From: Paracamarosporium sp. OC-R06-R3
Lineage: Eukaryota > Ascomycota > Dothideomycetes > Pleosporales > Didymosphaeriaceae
NCBI GenBank assembly: GCA_019828545.1
Contig: JACVRA010000086.1
Location: forward strand, 464,503 to 528,502
Direction: 5' to 3'
DNA length: 64,000 nucleotides
In this document: positions 33,573-46,100 of the stretch, piece by piece
Position numbering within the stretch: position 1 is the first letter of the stretch
How the letters are laid out: each line of letters begins with the position of its first letter
Notes under the pieces: generated by a model
What the model was told of the DNA's origin: nothing
What the model saw: the letters and a program-made list of their open reading frames with translations, nothing else
Database searches by the model: none
Translations under genes and position numbers: made by a program

Positions 33573-35510
33573 GGCGATCGTGCACGCAGAACGAAAAGAA
33601 ATGCAGTGTTATGTAGGACGACAGATTTGCTCGGGTAAAAGCAATGCGTTTCGACCGAAATGAGTCGTTCTGATGCAGAGGGCACACACTGTGAGATGAG
33701 CTGGCCTAGCGTTGCGGCGATGACGGAGTACGAGACGTGATCTAGTTGATTCTTATTGACTCGGGCAAGTCGAAATGCTAATGATGGCCCGCGAGAGTAT
33801 CGTGATGCAACGCAACTACCGCCATGGACTCGGAGAGCTGGAAGATAGGATATGCCCTGAGCCGAGATGGCGCATGGCCCTGCACGGATCAAACCAGGGG
33901 TACTTCTGGTGAGGTCCCGTGTGCGCCAAAATGGCTTATGACGCGTGTTGAAGGAAGTCAAGTGGCTGTTGCCAGCAAGATTTACCCCACAACTCTAACG
34001 GACAAGGGTGAGACACGAACTGTCTTGGAGCTTTCGGGTATATGTGTGGGTGATATTGGGCCGTGCTTCATATCCAGCTCCAAGATTACATGTGTAAGAA
34101 GGACACATGAGGGTGTAGAATCCAGTCAGAAGTGGTATAAGCGCGCGGCTTATCAGTTGTCCTCGAAGTGATACTGTTCCGATATCTGGGAAGGGCCCAT
34201 CGGGTCTCAAGCGATCCGCAAGTCGTGGCCGCGGCAACCGCGAACGTGCTCTTAATACCCAAGATAAAAGACACGGACATGTTCTGCGTTAAGGCACTAC
34301 GTCAGCCTCCATGCATTCTGAAGGTCCATATGAAATACTTCAAAGATCAAGCGAGTCGAGCAAGGTGTATGGCATGATCTGGCTATAGTACGGTCTTGTG
34401 GTGAGGAAAACATGGACCGGGGTATCATCCGAACTACCGTGGATCCGAGAACAGAATGTCGCATAGAGGCGCGTTTGTCGATCGCTCTGGTGAGATCTCA
34501 CCTGCACCCTTGCGCCTACGAAGTGGCAGGGGTGGCTACCAGAACATGGTCGCTTCGGTAAGCATTGCTGCTCATTAAACCTCAAACCGGATAACAGAGA
34601 TGCAGACGCTGTGTACCAAAGGCCATGATCAGGGCTCCTCATGCTCTGTGATGCAGTCGCCAAAGGCGGTAGCCCATCACAATAAAGTCCAAAGCCAAAG
34701 TTGGAAGTCGACCGTGAGGGTATCCGCACAACTACCGTTTCTCGTGGAAACCGAATGGAAGCTAACGCGATCTTGTTTTCATGCCATTTATTTTCTAGAA
34801 GCCCTGGAACCGAGCCGTTCACCCGTCTAAGGTGAACGCGAAAACAGCTGGAGAAACTCCATTGCTTCAGGCTTTTTCCCGAAAAAACGATAGTGGCACC
34901 CTGTATAGCTTAGGTCCTGGTGTCATAGAGGTTTGCTCGACAGACATGAAGCAGGTGTTGTCTCCAAGCTTTCGGCAACGTTTGAGCTGTGCGAAGGAAA
35001 GCTTGGCGATCTTCCACCAATCACCATCTCCCATCCACAAGCGCTCCGTGCCAGAAGCGGGAAAGCTAGAGCATGAACAGGGTCTGCACGCTTGCGCACA
35101 TCATCGCGCGAGGCTCTGAAGTGTCGATCATGTAGTTGAGGTGGGTTCCGCGTCCAGGAGGCTCCATTATGCGACAATACACCGGTTGGCGCCGCCAGGC
35201 ACCACCGAGCCTGAGAACACAGGCACCGTGGCGGCTGTCAAACTGTGTCAGACCGAGAATAGCATGGCCGCAACATGTTTCTGCCTGTATATAAGAACAA
35301 TGCGGACTCGCTGCCTGGCTTTTTATTCCATCAAAGCATCCACCAGCTTCAAAAGTCTGTCGTTTTATCGTCTGTTCTTTCACTTACACATTCTCTTCTC
35401 GTCGTTCCTGGAGAACCAATCTCGGCCGGTCCTTTTCGATACTGTATAACTTTTTACCATTAACACACTCCCTTCGAGCCTAACGATATAACGACAACAC
35501 CAAAGTCACA
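33573..35510. other. Divergent intergenic region with TATA box for the secreted-protein gene
   Basis: 1.94 kb between the proline-rich gene (minus) and the Asn/Ala-rich gene (plus). A TATA box is at 35288-35295, followed by a pyrimidine-rich leader. A 160-residue minus-strand frame at 34340-34822 shows no signal peptide, domain or family resemblance and is not called. Confidence 0.5.
35288..35295 (+). promoter_or_regulatory. TATA box (TATATAAG) of the Asn/Ala-rich secreted-protein gene
   Basis: An exact TATATAAG lies 216 nt before the ATG at 35511. The intervening leader is rich in C and T and the start context is CACAATG, features common in strongly expressed fungal genes. The transcription start is not known. 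Confidence 0.6.
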
Positions 35511-36770
35511 ATGAAGCAGTCTATCATCGCTCTTACTCTCGTTGGTACGGTGCTTGGCCGCCCAGGTGTGAATAGGTATAGCTTCGCGAAGCGCGAAGTT
35601 CCCCAGGAGCACTCTCACAGGAACGTCAACCTTGAAGTCTCTAAGTCTCTGAACTTGGACAACCCGGACGAGATTCAGGACCCTATTTTCGGTCTCCTCG
35701 GAGCTGCAGCTGCAGCAGATGGAGCTGGCAACATTGCTGACGCCGGTAAGTTTCTCAACATAGCATGGAAATGGTACACAAGCTGACTGACTTCCCCAGA
35801 CTGTCTTCAGCAAGCCACTGCCGACCAGGCCTTTACCAATGCTAAGGCTGCCGGTGACGTGAACGGCATGACGTTCGCTCTCATCTACCGTGCCCTGGAG
35901 CGCAACACCGGAGCCGTTGGCCAGGTTTCCGTCCCGTGTACCTCTATCCAGGCTGTGAACCCTGAGATCGCTGCTCTCCAACAGCACCAGGACCCTGCTT
36001 CAGAAGGTGCCGCCGAGCTTAACAAGCAGATTGCACAGGAATTGGCCGCGCAGATTGGTGCCATTGGCGGTGACCCAACTCTCGCCAACGAGGCCAGCAC
36101 ATTCGCCCCTGGTGAGCTTGGTGATCCAACTGCTCAGGGCAACACTTGCGACGACGACCAAGATGATGCTGGCTGCATAAACACTCTTGGGCTCCGTGTC
36201 GATGACTTGACCGAGGAAGAGGCCTTGGCTGCCGCCCAAGGTGGCGCTGGCAATGCTGGAGCTGGCAATGCTGCGGCTGGCAACGGAACTGCTGATGCAG
36301 GGAATGCAAATGAAAACGAAAATGCCGCCGACAACGCAGCGTGCGATGCCCAGAATGCTGGAGATGCCGCCGACAACGCCGGAAACGCTGGCGATGCCGC
36401 CAACGATGCAGGCCAAGATGCTGGAAACGCCGACTCTGGCGATGCTGCCAACAACGCTGGAAACGCCGCTGCTGGAGCTGGAGCCGCCTCTTTCGGTTCC
36501 TGCGCTGATCCGACCATCACCTTCTCCGAGGCCCCATCCGATGGTCGTCAGGAGGCTGCATTCGAAGCCACCGACCTGACTAACTTCCCCCACGGCTCTG
36601 CCCTTGGCATCGGTGTCATCTCCAGCTTCATCTGCGACCAGCTCGTCAACAAGTGCGATGCTGACCAGGCTGCCGTCGATCTGTGCGATCAGGCTGATGC
36701 TGCGGTCAAGGCCTCAGGTTTGACGGGCCAGGATGCCGCGGATTCTTTCAACCAAGCCCTTGGCTTCTAA
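35511..36770 (+). CDS. Secreted Asn/Ala/Gly-rich cell-wall-type protein
   Basis: Exons 35511-35745 and 35800-36770 encode 401 residues. A signal peptide (about 1-16, MKQSIIALTLVGTVLG) is followed by a Lys-Arg site (FAKREV) that could be cut by a Kex2-like protease. The middle has two Cys-containing conserved-looking parts: DCLQQATADQAFTNAKAAGDVNG and, later, a C-terminal domain with FICDQLVNKCDADQAAVDLC. Between them, residues about 226-309 are low-complexity repeats of NAG, DAAN, GNA and ADNA words almost free of hydrophobic residues. Similar proteins are annotated in Pleosporales as cell wall proteins (from memory). No GPI-type hydrophobic tail is present; it ends NQALGF. Probably extracellular or wall-associated; function unknown. 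Confidence 0.82.
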
Positions 36771-37781
36771 GCTGTGTTTGATATGGAGGCGTTTCCGTAG
36801 ATGCGGTCGTAGTGATTAGTGGTTTGGATTTCTTAAGACCAACTTTGTGTGGCGATGGATTGTATTACTATGCTTGCTGGAATGCATAAGATGCCTTTGA
36901 GGTCACGATTTTCTTTTTTTGCGCATATACCAATCGATGCTCATTACAGTACACGAAACCAAGACTATTCTTCGTCTCTCGTGCCTATGTCCGAATATTT
37001 GCACGCACATTCTCTCATAAACATCTTGTCATGATAGTGTAAGGTGCGGAATAGCGAGGTCCAATCTCATTTCTCATGCAGTGAGAGAACAGTGACCAAT
37101 TATGCACCCGCATGTGGATCGTCTCACTATTGATCAACGGCATACCAGTAATTATACGCGATTTACACAATGTCTGTTGAGAGACTTGATAAAACTTCGT
37201 AAGGAACTGCGACCCTTGACCCGATTCGGATCTCACCTCTTTCCCTTTTGGTCCCACACTTCACATTAGTCAACCCGGGCAGTCTTGGCTGCAGGTTACA
37301 TCAAATGCATTTTCAGAATTACGAAAGCACAATGGATCGTGTAGTCCAGCCAAGGCGTAAGATGAAGTTCCGCCTTTTAGGTAGGTAGTACTAATCATTC
37401 CCTTCCAAGCTAAGCGGACAAGAAATGATTCGTCGGTGAGCAGTCACACTAGCTCCTAGAGTTTTATGGTTCGGTATACTGCCATCCTCTACACAGCTTT
37501 GACTTCAAGATTGCGTCTCTGTGCTCCTCGCGTCTAACTGACCAACGCCTTGTGTAATGCTCGGCACGGCTCGGAAATGATTCCGCGAAAGAAAAGAAGT
37601 CAGACGAGCTTTATGCAGAGGGCATGGACGGGATATCTAATGAGCGCTTAGACGAAGAAAAAAATCTAGGTATAAAGCTGGCCGCGGTCTCCAGGTCATG
37701 TCGATATCTCCTCGAGCTTCAGCATACAAACTCATAATCTTGGAACTTCGTTGCATACAGATCATTTTCTAAATCATCAAG
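36771..37781. other. Intergenic region with TATA box for the isochorismatase gene
   Basis: 1.01 kb between two plus-strand genes. The first half is the 3' region of the Asn/Ala-rich gene. A TATA box sits at 37671-37677. No coding sequence is supported. Confidence 0.55.
37671..37677 (+). promoter_or_regulatory. TATA box (TATAAAG) of the isochorismatase-family gene
   Basis: TATAAAG lies 105 nt upstream of the ATG at 37782, in a sensible position for a short leader. A GGCCGCGG element follows directly. No regulator binding site is claimed. Confidence 0.6.
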
Positions 37782-38702
37782 ATGAAGCCCAGTTCGATCA
37801 TGACACTCCTGGCTTTAGGCCTTTCCGCTCACTGCGAACCTACTCCGCAGCCCGGTCCTTCCACCAACTGGGTCCCGTGGGAACGTCTCAGCCAGAATGA
37901 CTCGGCTCTTCTGATCGTCGACCATCAAGTCGGTCTTTTCCAGATGACTCGCGAGTGGGATCACACGTTGTTCAAGCAAAACATGATCGCTCACGCAGCG
38001 ATCGGCAAACTGTTCAACCTTCCGGTCGTCATCACGACGTCCGCGGAAACAGGACCAAACGGGCCGGTGCCGAGGGAAATCCTGGATATGTATCCTGACG
38101 TTGAGGTCGTGATGCGAAAGGGAGAAGTCGAGTGAGTTCCCGTGGCTCTTTATTTTTTTCGCTTTATCCTGGTCATCACATAGCAAACCAGAGTTTTCCC
38201 AGACTAGCTCTTACTATGAACGTGCTAATGTGTCTGCGCGGTTAGTGCCTGGGATAGCCCAGAGTTTCGTGCTGCGGTCCGAGCTACAGGAAAGAAACAG
38301 TTCATCATCGGAGGCATTGTCACGGACGCATGCACGGCTTTCCTTGCACTTTCTCTCCGCTCCGAGGGGTAAGTTTTTAATCACCTATCCCTCTATTCTC
38401 TTGCAGTCCTGAACATAGACAGCTATTCCGTCTTCGCCAACGTCGAAGCCAGCGGTACCACCACCCCTCTTATCGGCGAAACTGCAAATCTGCGCATGCA
38501 AGCCGCTGGTGTGCACCTTGTTTCTTCGTTCGCCATCGTTGGTGACCTTATGCGTGACTGGAGAAACCCGACACCGGGATATGCCAAAGTCGTGCCATTC
38601 CTCAATGAGTATCTCCCATTGTACGGGATGCTGGCAAGAGGCCACGCTAGTGCCATTTTGCAGAATGGCACTGTCCTTCCTGGCGCGGAGAAGTTGATCT
38701 GA
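37782..38702 (+). CDS. Isochorismatase-family cysteine hydrolase with signal peptide
   Basis: Exons 37782-38131, 38246-38368 and 38423-38702 encode 250 residues. The N-terminus MKPSSIMTLLALGLSAHC is a secretory signal, then a Pro-rich link. The hydrolase fold contains the complete triad of this superfamily: Asp47 (LLIVDHQVG), Lys113 (VVMRKGEV) and Cys146 (GGIVTDACTAF). Relatives hydrolyse isochorismate, nicotinamide, N-carbamoyl compounds or other amides; the substrate cannot be assigned, and the fungal ycaC-like branch is mostly uncharacterised. Secreted isochorismatases have been proposed to lower host salicylate in plant pathogens, which is only a possibility here. The first intron is long (114 nt), but nearer acceptors lead to a stop. 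Tail to tail with the ABCG gene (153 nt). Confidence 0.87.
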
Positions 38703-38855
38703 TGCGATTAGAAGACGACACGAAAGAAGATTAGAGGGAGAAGATTTAGGACACTCATTATGATATGGAGCGACTGGTAATTTTGGCGGAAATATAAAAG
38801 CGAATGGGTATCTTGAACATCAAATAGAATATAATTGCCCTTTTCCCGCAAATTC

Positions 38856-41800
38856 TTATCTCAGCATCGCTTCCCCCGTCGCTCCTGAAGCTTGTGGTTG
38901 TTCTTCTTTCAGCAAGCGTCCTCCAGCCAGCTTCCTCCAGGTTCTTCCGATCCATCTTTCCTTCACACACTTCAATATCAGATACGCAATCAACCTATAC
39001 ACGATTGTGCACACGCCCAATGCCATGATATACATCTCGGGATCCTTGTTAAGTTTGTAAAGTGCGAGCGCTTCTTCGCCCGTAGTGATAGGACAGCGTC
39101 CGTTAATCTTTTGATACTCTTCGCAGGTAAATTGAACACCGCGTAGGGTGTATGGTGCCATATTACCCATGGCCCACTTTATAGGTGAGAGGTGGTTGAA
39201 GGCTTGTAAGAAGCCGGGAATGTTGAGCGACATGACACCACCTACACAGTGTTAATATTTTTTCCTAAAGACGGAGATGAGGAGTTCTAGCCTACCCATA
39301 ATCTGTGCTACGCTCAGGAATACACTCATGCAGTTCACACTGAAACCAGTGTGGGTGAACAGCGTGTTGAATGTGATGCCCAGCGATTCACCACAGCTCA
39401 CAATGCAGAAAGCGTTATACGTGATAATGAAAAAGGTGGGAGCGTCACGCTCAAGACCGCATGCGAGCACAGCGAATACGGAGAAGAGCAGACAGCTTAT
39501 AATCTCGAATGGGACCTCGAGGGCGGTATAGGTGAGGAAGAAGGCCTCAACGTTATACACGCGATCGGCATAGTCGCGGTAGAATACGTCACGTTCCAGT
39601 GGGTAGACGGCGATGTTGTTGAGCACTGGCAGATGGGATTAGATAAATCTGATGGATAACTCCAAACAACCAAGGCAAGGAGGACTTACTACCAACGAAG
39701 TATAATGGAGCAATCTCGACGAGGAAACCGAGGCGATTTTGAACAGCAAAGTAGTTGTTCTTCAACGGCGCGAAGAACAGAGCGAGCACAATTGCTAAAC
39801 CGGCCACCTGGCCGATGCGCGCAGACAAAAGATCAGGTTGCCGGAAGAAGTTCTTCGTCGCCCTACTCAAAAGAATGGAGAAAGCAGTTGCAAAAGATGC
39901 CGGCGCTCTCACTAAACTACCGAGCTCTGCCGGCGTAGTAATTGACCCCGTCCGAGCAGCCGGAAACATCTCTGGTGTCCATGACGCGATCAAACTGCGG
40001 ACTTTGGCTCGACTGGCGACCTCACGCGACTCGTTCTGCAGATCGACGGTAATGAGATCCAATGCAAAATCAGCAGGATTGACATGTTGGGGGCATTGGT
40101 GCCCTTGTTTTGCGAAATGTGGTAGCATCTCACGACCTGGACCTGCAAAAACAGGATGGCCACCGCGAGCTAAGAGAAGGATGCTACCGAAATGGGTGAA
40201 CAGGTCCGATCGCGGCTGATGGATAGTCACGACGAGTGTGCGACCTTCGCTAGCGAGACCTCCAAGAACATCCATGATCGAGAGTGCTGTGAAAGCATCC
40301 AGACCAGACAATGGCTCGTCAAGCAAGAGGACACGAGGCTCTGTGAGGATTTGGACTGCGATGGTAACGCGGCGCTTCTCGCCTCCACTGATCCCCTTGA
40401 TCAGGTCATTACCAATGAGATTGTCTGCGCAGTCCTTCAATCCCATCTTGAGAAGAACGTCTTCCGCTTTTTGCATCTTTTCTTGCTTTGACATCCACTT
40501 CGGCAGCCGCAGACCCGCAGCATATCGCAAGGTTTCGCGCACAGTGAGCGAAGCAAGCAAAGCGTCGTCATCCTGCGTAACGAAGGAGCATATGGCATGA
40601 ACGACATCTTCCGATGGCGATAGGCCATTAAATGACATGTCTCCATACTTCTTGTATTTTGTTGATAAATCATCCCGCAGTCTTCCCGCCATGCAGTTAA
40701 GTAATGTTGTTTTGCCAGATCCTGAGGGACCCATGATAACATTCATCGTGCCGGGCTGGAACTCAGCAGTGAGGGGCTTGAGTATCGTCTTGGTGGTTTT
40801 CTTTCCGAGATGACGTTTTTCAAGGTCAAGGCCGTATCCATCGAGTCGAATAGTGACTGTGCGCACTTCATCCCGAGTCCTGGCGACCATCTTCTCTTTC
40901 CCGGCCGACGCGTCCACATTCGACGGTCTCGCTCTTGCCATGGCAATCTCTGCATTCCAGAACCTGAGCAAGACGTAAGCCCCGACGTAGAAAGCAATGC
41001 CGAAACCGAGAAGTGCAAGAATAGGACGCCAGATCCAGTCACCAGGAAAACCTAATGAGTTGAGAATGAAGTCACCCCTGTACTCTTTACACGCTGGATT
41101 CGATTCTCCCCCTTCGAATGGACAATCGTAGAACTGTCCTGTGAATTCATTGGCAGCCAATGCGCCGAAAGCGTAAAACACATAGGCCGTCCATTTTGTC
41201 CAACGTACGTAGATCGGTATCGTGTTCGACTGAATGAAGTAACCACAAGCCATACTTTGCAGAGTGTACGCCAGGTTGGCCACTAAGCTTGCCTATAAAA
41301 GGTCAGCGTTATACCATCTGGAACGGTCTTTGACTTACCCCAGCAAAATTTCGTGAGACAGCAACACAGACCATTGCAAAGCAGACAGCAATGTATTGCT
41401 CGAGCAAGATGACACTGAAGAAGGTGAGGAACACTTCGCCGTCCTTTCGGAAACCAGCCATGAAGTAGAAGATGATTGAGAAGATCAATGGCACCGGAAT
41501 GTCTTCTATCAGTAGCCGAGCCAATCTTCTTGATATAAGGAAAGCCGGGATGCCGACTACGCCTTGGCGCGCCTCTTCGTCGAAAAGGTGGATGTCGATG
41601 GTCAAGCGATATGTTTCGTAGAGCAAGATAAGATAGCCCTGCATTGCAGACGCAATGTATAGAGCACCTTGGCGCGATCGGATACCAGAGAGCGAACCAT
41701 CCAGTTGTAGGAATATCCAACCTATGATGACAGCCATGGTGATTGCTTCTACAAGACTGCCGAACATGCCCATTGGATCGCGCAAAGTGACGATCCAGGT

Positions 41801-43147
41801 CCGTGCGGTCAAGACACGGATCTGCTGCAGGAGTGATATATGCCGTGCCGGAGAGCCTTTCGGTGAATGCTCAACAGCCGTTGTCTTCACTTCCCGGCCA
41901 TTCTCGGCTTCTATCTTGGATGAACGCTCTCTCCATGCTGCGGTGATACGGTCAACGCGAGCTTGAGCTGCAGTCTCTGCTTCTTCGCTCCTATTGTCGA
42001 CGCTTACAACATCAATGAGATGCTCCGCAGGATTCGTGAATGGTGGCATCTCATGCCCCAGACTTTGGAAATAGGGCAAGCATTCATCGGCACTGCCTGT
42101 GTATGCGGGTTTGCCTTTGGTCAAAAGTATAATATTGTCGAATAGACTCCAAATCTCCGATCGAGGTTGATGTACTATTACCATCAGTTCTGAAGTGTGA
42201 CGCCATGTGGGCTCACTTACTTGTGACAATGATGGTTCTCCCCTTCCGCGCAAGGTTTTGCAGAGTCTTCACGATTCTGTACGTATGTTCATCAACGCTA
42301 TCTCGCTAGGTATGTGTATATGACGAAGACTTACTGGTATGCGCTAGTCGAATCAAGTCCAGTAGTGGGCTCATCTAGCCAAAGTAGACTGGGATTAGAC
42401 AATAGCTGCACAATAATTTAGTACTTCGGTCTCCAGCTTGTGCTATGTACTCACTTGTACGCCGATGCTAACTCGTCGCTTCTCGCCTCCACTACAACCT
42501 CGGTGCTCGTGGTTCCCGATTCTTGTATCTGCAGCTTCCTTCAAGCTTAACTCCATGATGACTTCTTCCACAAGCTTCTTCCTCTCCTCCTGACTGATGG
42601 ACGATGGCAAGCGAAGTTGAGCTGCATACGTCAAGGTCTCCCGAACTGTCAAAGTAGGCAACAAGATGTCTTGTTGTATGACGAAGCCAGATTGTATTCG
42701 CGACACATCTTCGCTACCGTTGAATAAAGTCCGCCCAGATACCGATAGTCGATTACCCCTCATGCGCCCGCTCATCTGATTCAACAACGAGGTCTTTCCA
42801 CTACCACTGCCTCCAATGATAGCCGTCAGCGTCCCACTCTTGCATTCTGCTGAGATGTCATCCAGAATCTTTTTCAAATGGCTGCCCTTTTGTGACCGGG
42901 CGTCTTTCTTGAGAAGCTTCGATAAAACATTTGGCGACTCGTCTACCGACACCGAAAGGTTTTCCAAGCGGACAGAAACAGGGTCGACTTCACGTAGGGA
43001 AATCGCATTTTCGACGTGCGAGGCTGCGGAGGCGTTTGTCCTTTGACGGCGCAATTCGTCGACCTTCGTAGCTGGAGCCACTTCAGCGCCTCCTTCGATG
43101 GCGGGTGGCGCACTGTGCCGCTTTTCGTTCTCGATCGACTCAGCCAT
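38856..43147 (-). CDS. Full-size ABCG transporter, YOL075C type (NBD-TMD)2
   Basis: Seven minus-strand exons (43147-42455, 42405-42335, 42276-42221, 42174-41339, 41292-39690, 39625-39296, 39241-38856) encode 1324 residues, like yeast YOL075C. NBD1 has Walker A GGSGSGKTS (112-120), signature CSGGEKRR (218-225), Walker B LLWLDEP and H-loop His275. NBD2 has Walker A GPSGSGKTT (740-748), signature ISGGEKRR (about 853), Walker B VLLLDEP and a second IHQPRS H-loop. Each NBD precedes a block of about six membrane spans, the forward ABCG order. Both ATP sites look competent, unlike PDR pumps with one degenerate site. The loop after NBD2's membrane entry has paired cysteines (FTCEEYQKINGRC). The substrate is unknown; lipids or xenobiotics are plausible. 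The start is the ATG at 43147. Confidence 0.92.
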
Positions 43148-46100
43148 CGTGCTGCTCACCAAGAACACGAGAAGAAGGGAGAGAAAGGAGCATAGCGGAC
43201 ACGATTACGTAGAAGTTAGGAATGTCTTTCCTGCCCGCTGCACACACGGTGCAATCTGCGCCTCGACTCCGCAGTGCCTTTGATCCCCGGCCTCGCTAAG
43301 CAGCCGATGCGGTGGGCAAGCGTTGCCGTTGGACGTTGCCGTCTCGCTTGCATGTTCCCTGGTCCCAGGCCCGAGGGTGAGTCTGGTGGCGAGAAAGCCA
43401 TCTCTGATCGTTTCGAATTCGAACCCAGAGCGAGGGCTTGGATTTTATAAAATTGTGAAGTGCCATTGGAGGTGTTTGCGAAGGGAACAGAGTCCAAAGT
43501 TTGTTTCTGGTGGCATACGAGGGTACAGGCGCCGCGGCTGCGAGTCAAGGATCCCCCGCATATCGACCGTTTCGACCTGCCGGACACGTTCCATGGAATG
43601 CATCGCCTGATACCCGTATGCACTCCTCGCGACGCAGACCAATGTCCGACATCCGGATCTGTACATTCTATCCCATACAAAAAAATGCCCACCCGAGTTC
43701 CTGTGCAAGTTGACGTTTCGGGCGGCGACGATACCCAACGATCGGTTCACACATGTGACGCAGGGATCGTGTCGGACCCAAGCGAGAGATGCAGTGAGAT
43801 ACACATCTGGCTAATAGGCTTCTGGAGAACACGAACGAACCATTGTCGTCTACGACACGTCGGTTACCAGCTTCGAAGCGAGCGTAGATCCACACCCACT
43901 GCTTTGTTCGACCAAGCAAAAATTTCCCGATACCCCGTGCTCGCTACGAGTCGCCAGCATGTGTGCTTGGTGGAATATAAACCATTTGGAGCATCTCGCT
44001 ACGACCCCTACACATGCTGCCGAGGCATTGCCTAATCGCGAAGACTCCTTTTTCTACAAATATACCAAGACGTGCCAGCCGAGGCCCACCCACCATCAAC
44101 ACGCACTATGAACTCGGTAATCTTGGTCTGATCCCTATCGAGGATGGCCATGAACATCGATGTACCCGCACGGGGCTTGCTCTTGCAAAACACGGATATC
44201 GAGTCATCACCCATCGGGCCAATATTCCGTCTAATATACCTACCCAATACCTACCCACTGCGAAGTTTTACCCAAGCGAAGTGAACAGTGCAGCACACTC
44301 CACAACCAACATCGTTGACGACACGACCTGCCCATCACACGGATAGCTTCGGTGCAGTAAGAAAAAAGTGCGTGAAGAAATCAATACACTTGTTGCGCCT
44401 AGGCTGCGATACTGATGCCCACTTGCATTACCAAGATGCCCACCTGGGTAGGTCATGCACCAAGTGCAGCCCCATCAGCCACAATCAACTACATGCTGCC
44501 AATACGCACCTCATTCGCTTGATACCGAATTCGAACTTGTTCGCGGCGTGCAGTAGTCAGCCCTAATCACAACGACCAAGGAGGCTGACCGGTTCAGGTC
44601 ACCGATCAAGTGACCGAAAACAGCTGCGACCATCAAACGCCAAAGTGCGCCTCATACGCCCCATGACAAAAAAACAGCAAGCCAAGCACACCCACTCTGT
44701 AAGGCACGCCTTGCCGCACCAGTCCAGTAGCAGCGGCCATGGGTCAGCGATCCAGACTTGAGAAAGTGGCTTTGCTCGATTGGATGTGCTCACTCCCATC
44801 TGCAAGGGCGCCCTCACCGATTAATTACGAACATCCATACAGCGATCACTGAACGGTGGCTCCACGTGCAGGAACGGTCTCGTGGGGTACTCAATGCTCA
44901 CCGGGAATAGACGCTGTGGCGGACGCCGTGTGCCGCGTCTATGCGAACGGTGTCGATTCATCACCGCCATGTCAGCCTGCTGTTCCGAGTAGACTATCAA
45001 TATAGCTAGGATGCAGGACTTTGCCACGCGCCCTTTACGCTTCACGCAGCTTCACAGCACCGTGTCGTTGGCCGTGCTGCCAGACTAGCACCATGACATG
45101 GCCACGAGCATCGCATGGTCGCGGACGCAATGGCCTGATGGCCTACCCTCCGCGTCATCTGTCTCCTCCCATCGCGCAAGCATCCAACTGCCGTCGGCAC
45201 TCCCCCGTCTCCTGACGCCGTCTTAATCTACCTCCATCTCCAAGCCCAAGTCTGAGGTCCAGCCCTCCTGAAACAAGAAACACGTCCGCGTGGGCACCGA
45301 ACCCACCTTCGGTACAATACGAGTTTCGCTGTGGGGGACCACCTTAACTCGTCTGACTATGGCGATGCAATCTCTGGGGTCAGCTCTCTCTCGAGCAAGC
45401 AACCAAGCACGCATGCATGTGAAGACGGACAGCACACCTGCCGGAGCATCCCATCGGGTGCAAACGCAGCCGCAGGATCTCGCAGGACGAGAGGCCATGG
45501 AAGCGCTCGCTCACTCAAAGCCAGCCAACCAGCCAACCAGCCATGCCCACAAACATACATAGCTCGCATCTAGAAGAACACAGTGATCGTCTCTGTCTCA
45601 CTCGCCATACCTTTACCCGCAAGCGAACGGCAGCCTCCACCCGGGCAGCCGCCCATCCCATCCCATCCCATCTCCTCCAGCGCCCCCAGCTCCCCCCGTT
45701 CATTCACTCGACGGCCCCCCCACGCCCCTACCACGCCCACGGAATGATGCCCCCTCGGCCCCTGCCCTGCCCTGCCCTCCGCAACCTCTCTCCCGGATAA
45801 ATGCACGCGCAAGCGCTTTGAGCATCCCGCTGCCCAAGGCATTGACCCTCGTCGACTCTGTTCGATAAATTGGAGGAAGCTAGCATGAGTCGCTTGCCCC
45901 GTCTATGCTGCTCGCTAGGTACTGCCAGGGAATTGCGTTGCGGCTAGAGAGCGGGGCGAGGGAGGGGGATGTGCTTAGAAGGGGTAAGCGCTGCGCGGGT
46001 GCGCCGACAGAGTGCGTAACACTGTTAGGGTATATGCTTGATGCTGACGAGGTTGAGGTGGTCGAGATGGTCATGGTTGTGGTGGCGTGCATCAGAGAGG

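Noticed and set aside
34340..34822. 160-codon minus-strand frame between the proline-rich and Asn/Ala-rich genes
   Set aside because: No signal peptide, domain or cysteine pattern; not supported beyond being open. It could be a decayed gene but nothing shows this.
28036..43147. A possible secondary-metabolite cluster including the DMT, isochorismatase-like and ABCG genes
   Set aside because: No polyketide synthase, non-ribosomal peptide synthetase, terpene synthase or tailoring oxidoreductases are present; transporters and a hydrolase alone do not make a cluster.
43410..43435. Minus-strand GGGTTCGAATTC resembling a tRNA B box
   Set aside because: No T-stem complement, no A box at the right distance and no acceptor stem.
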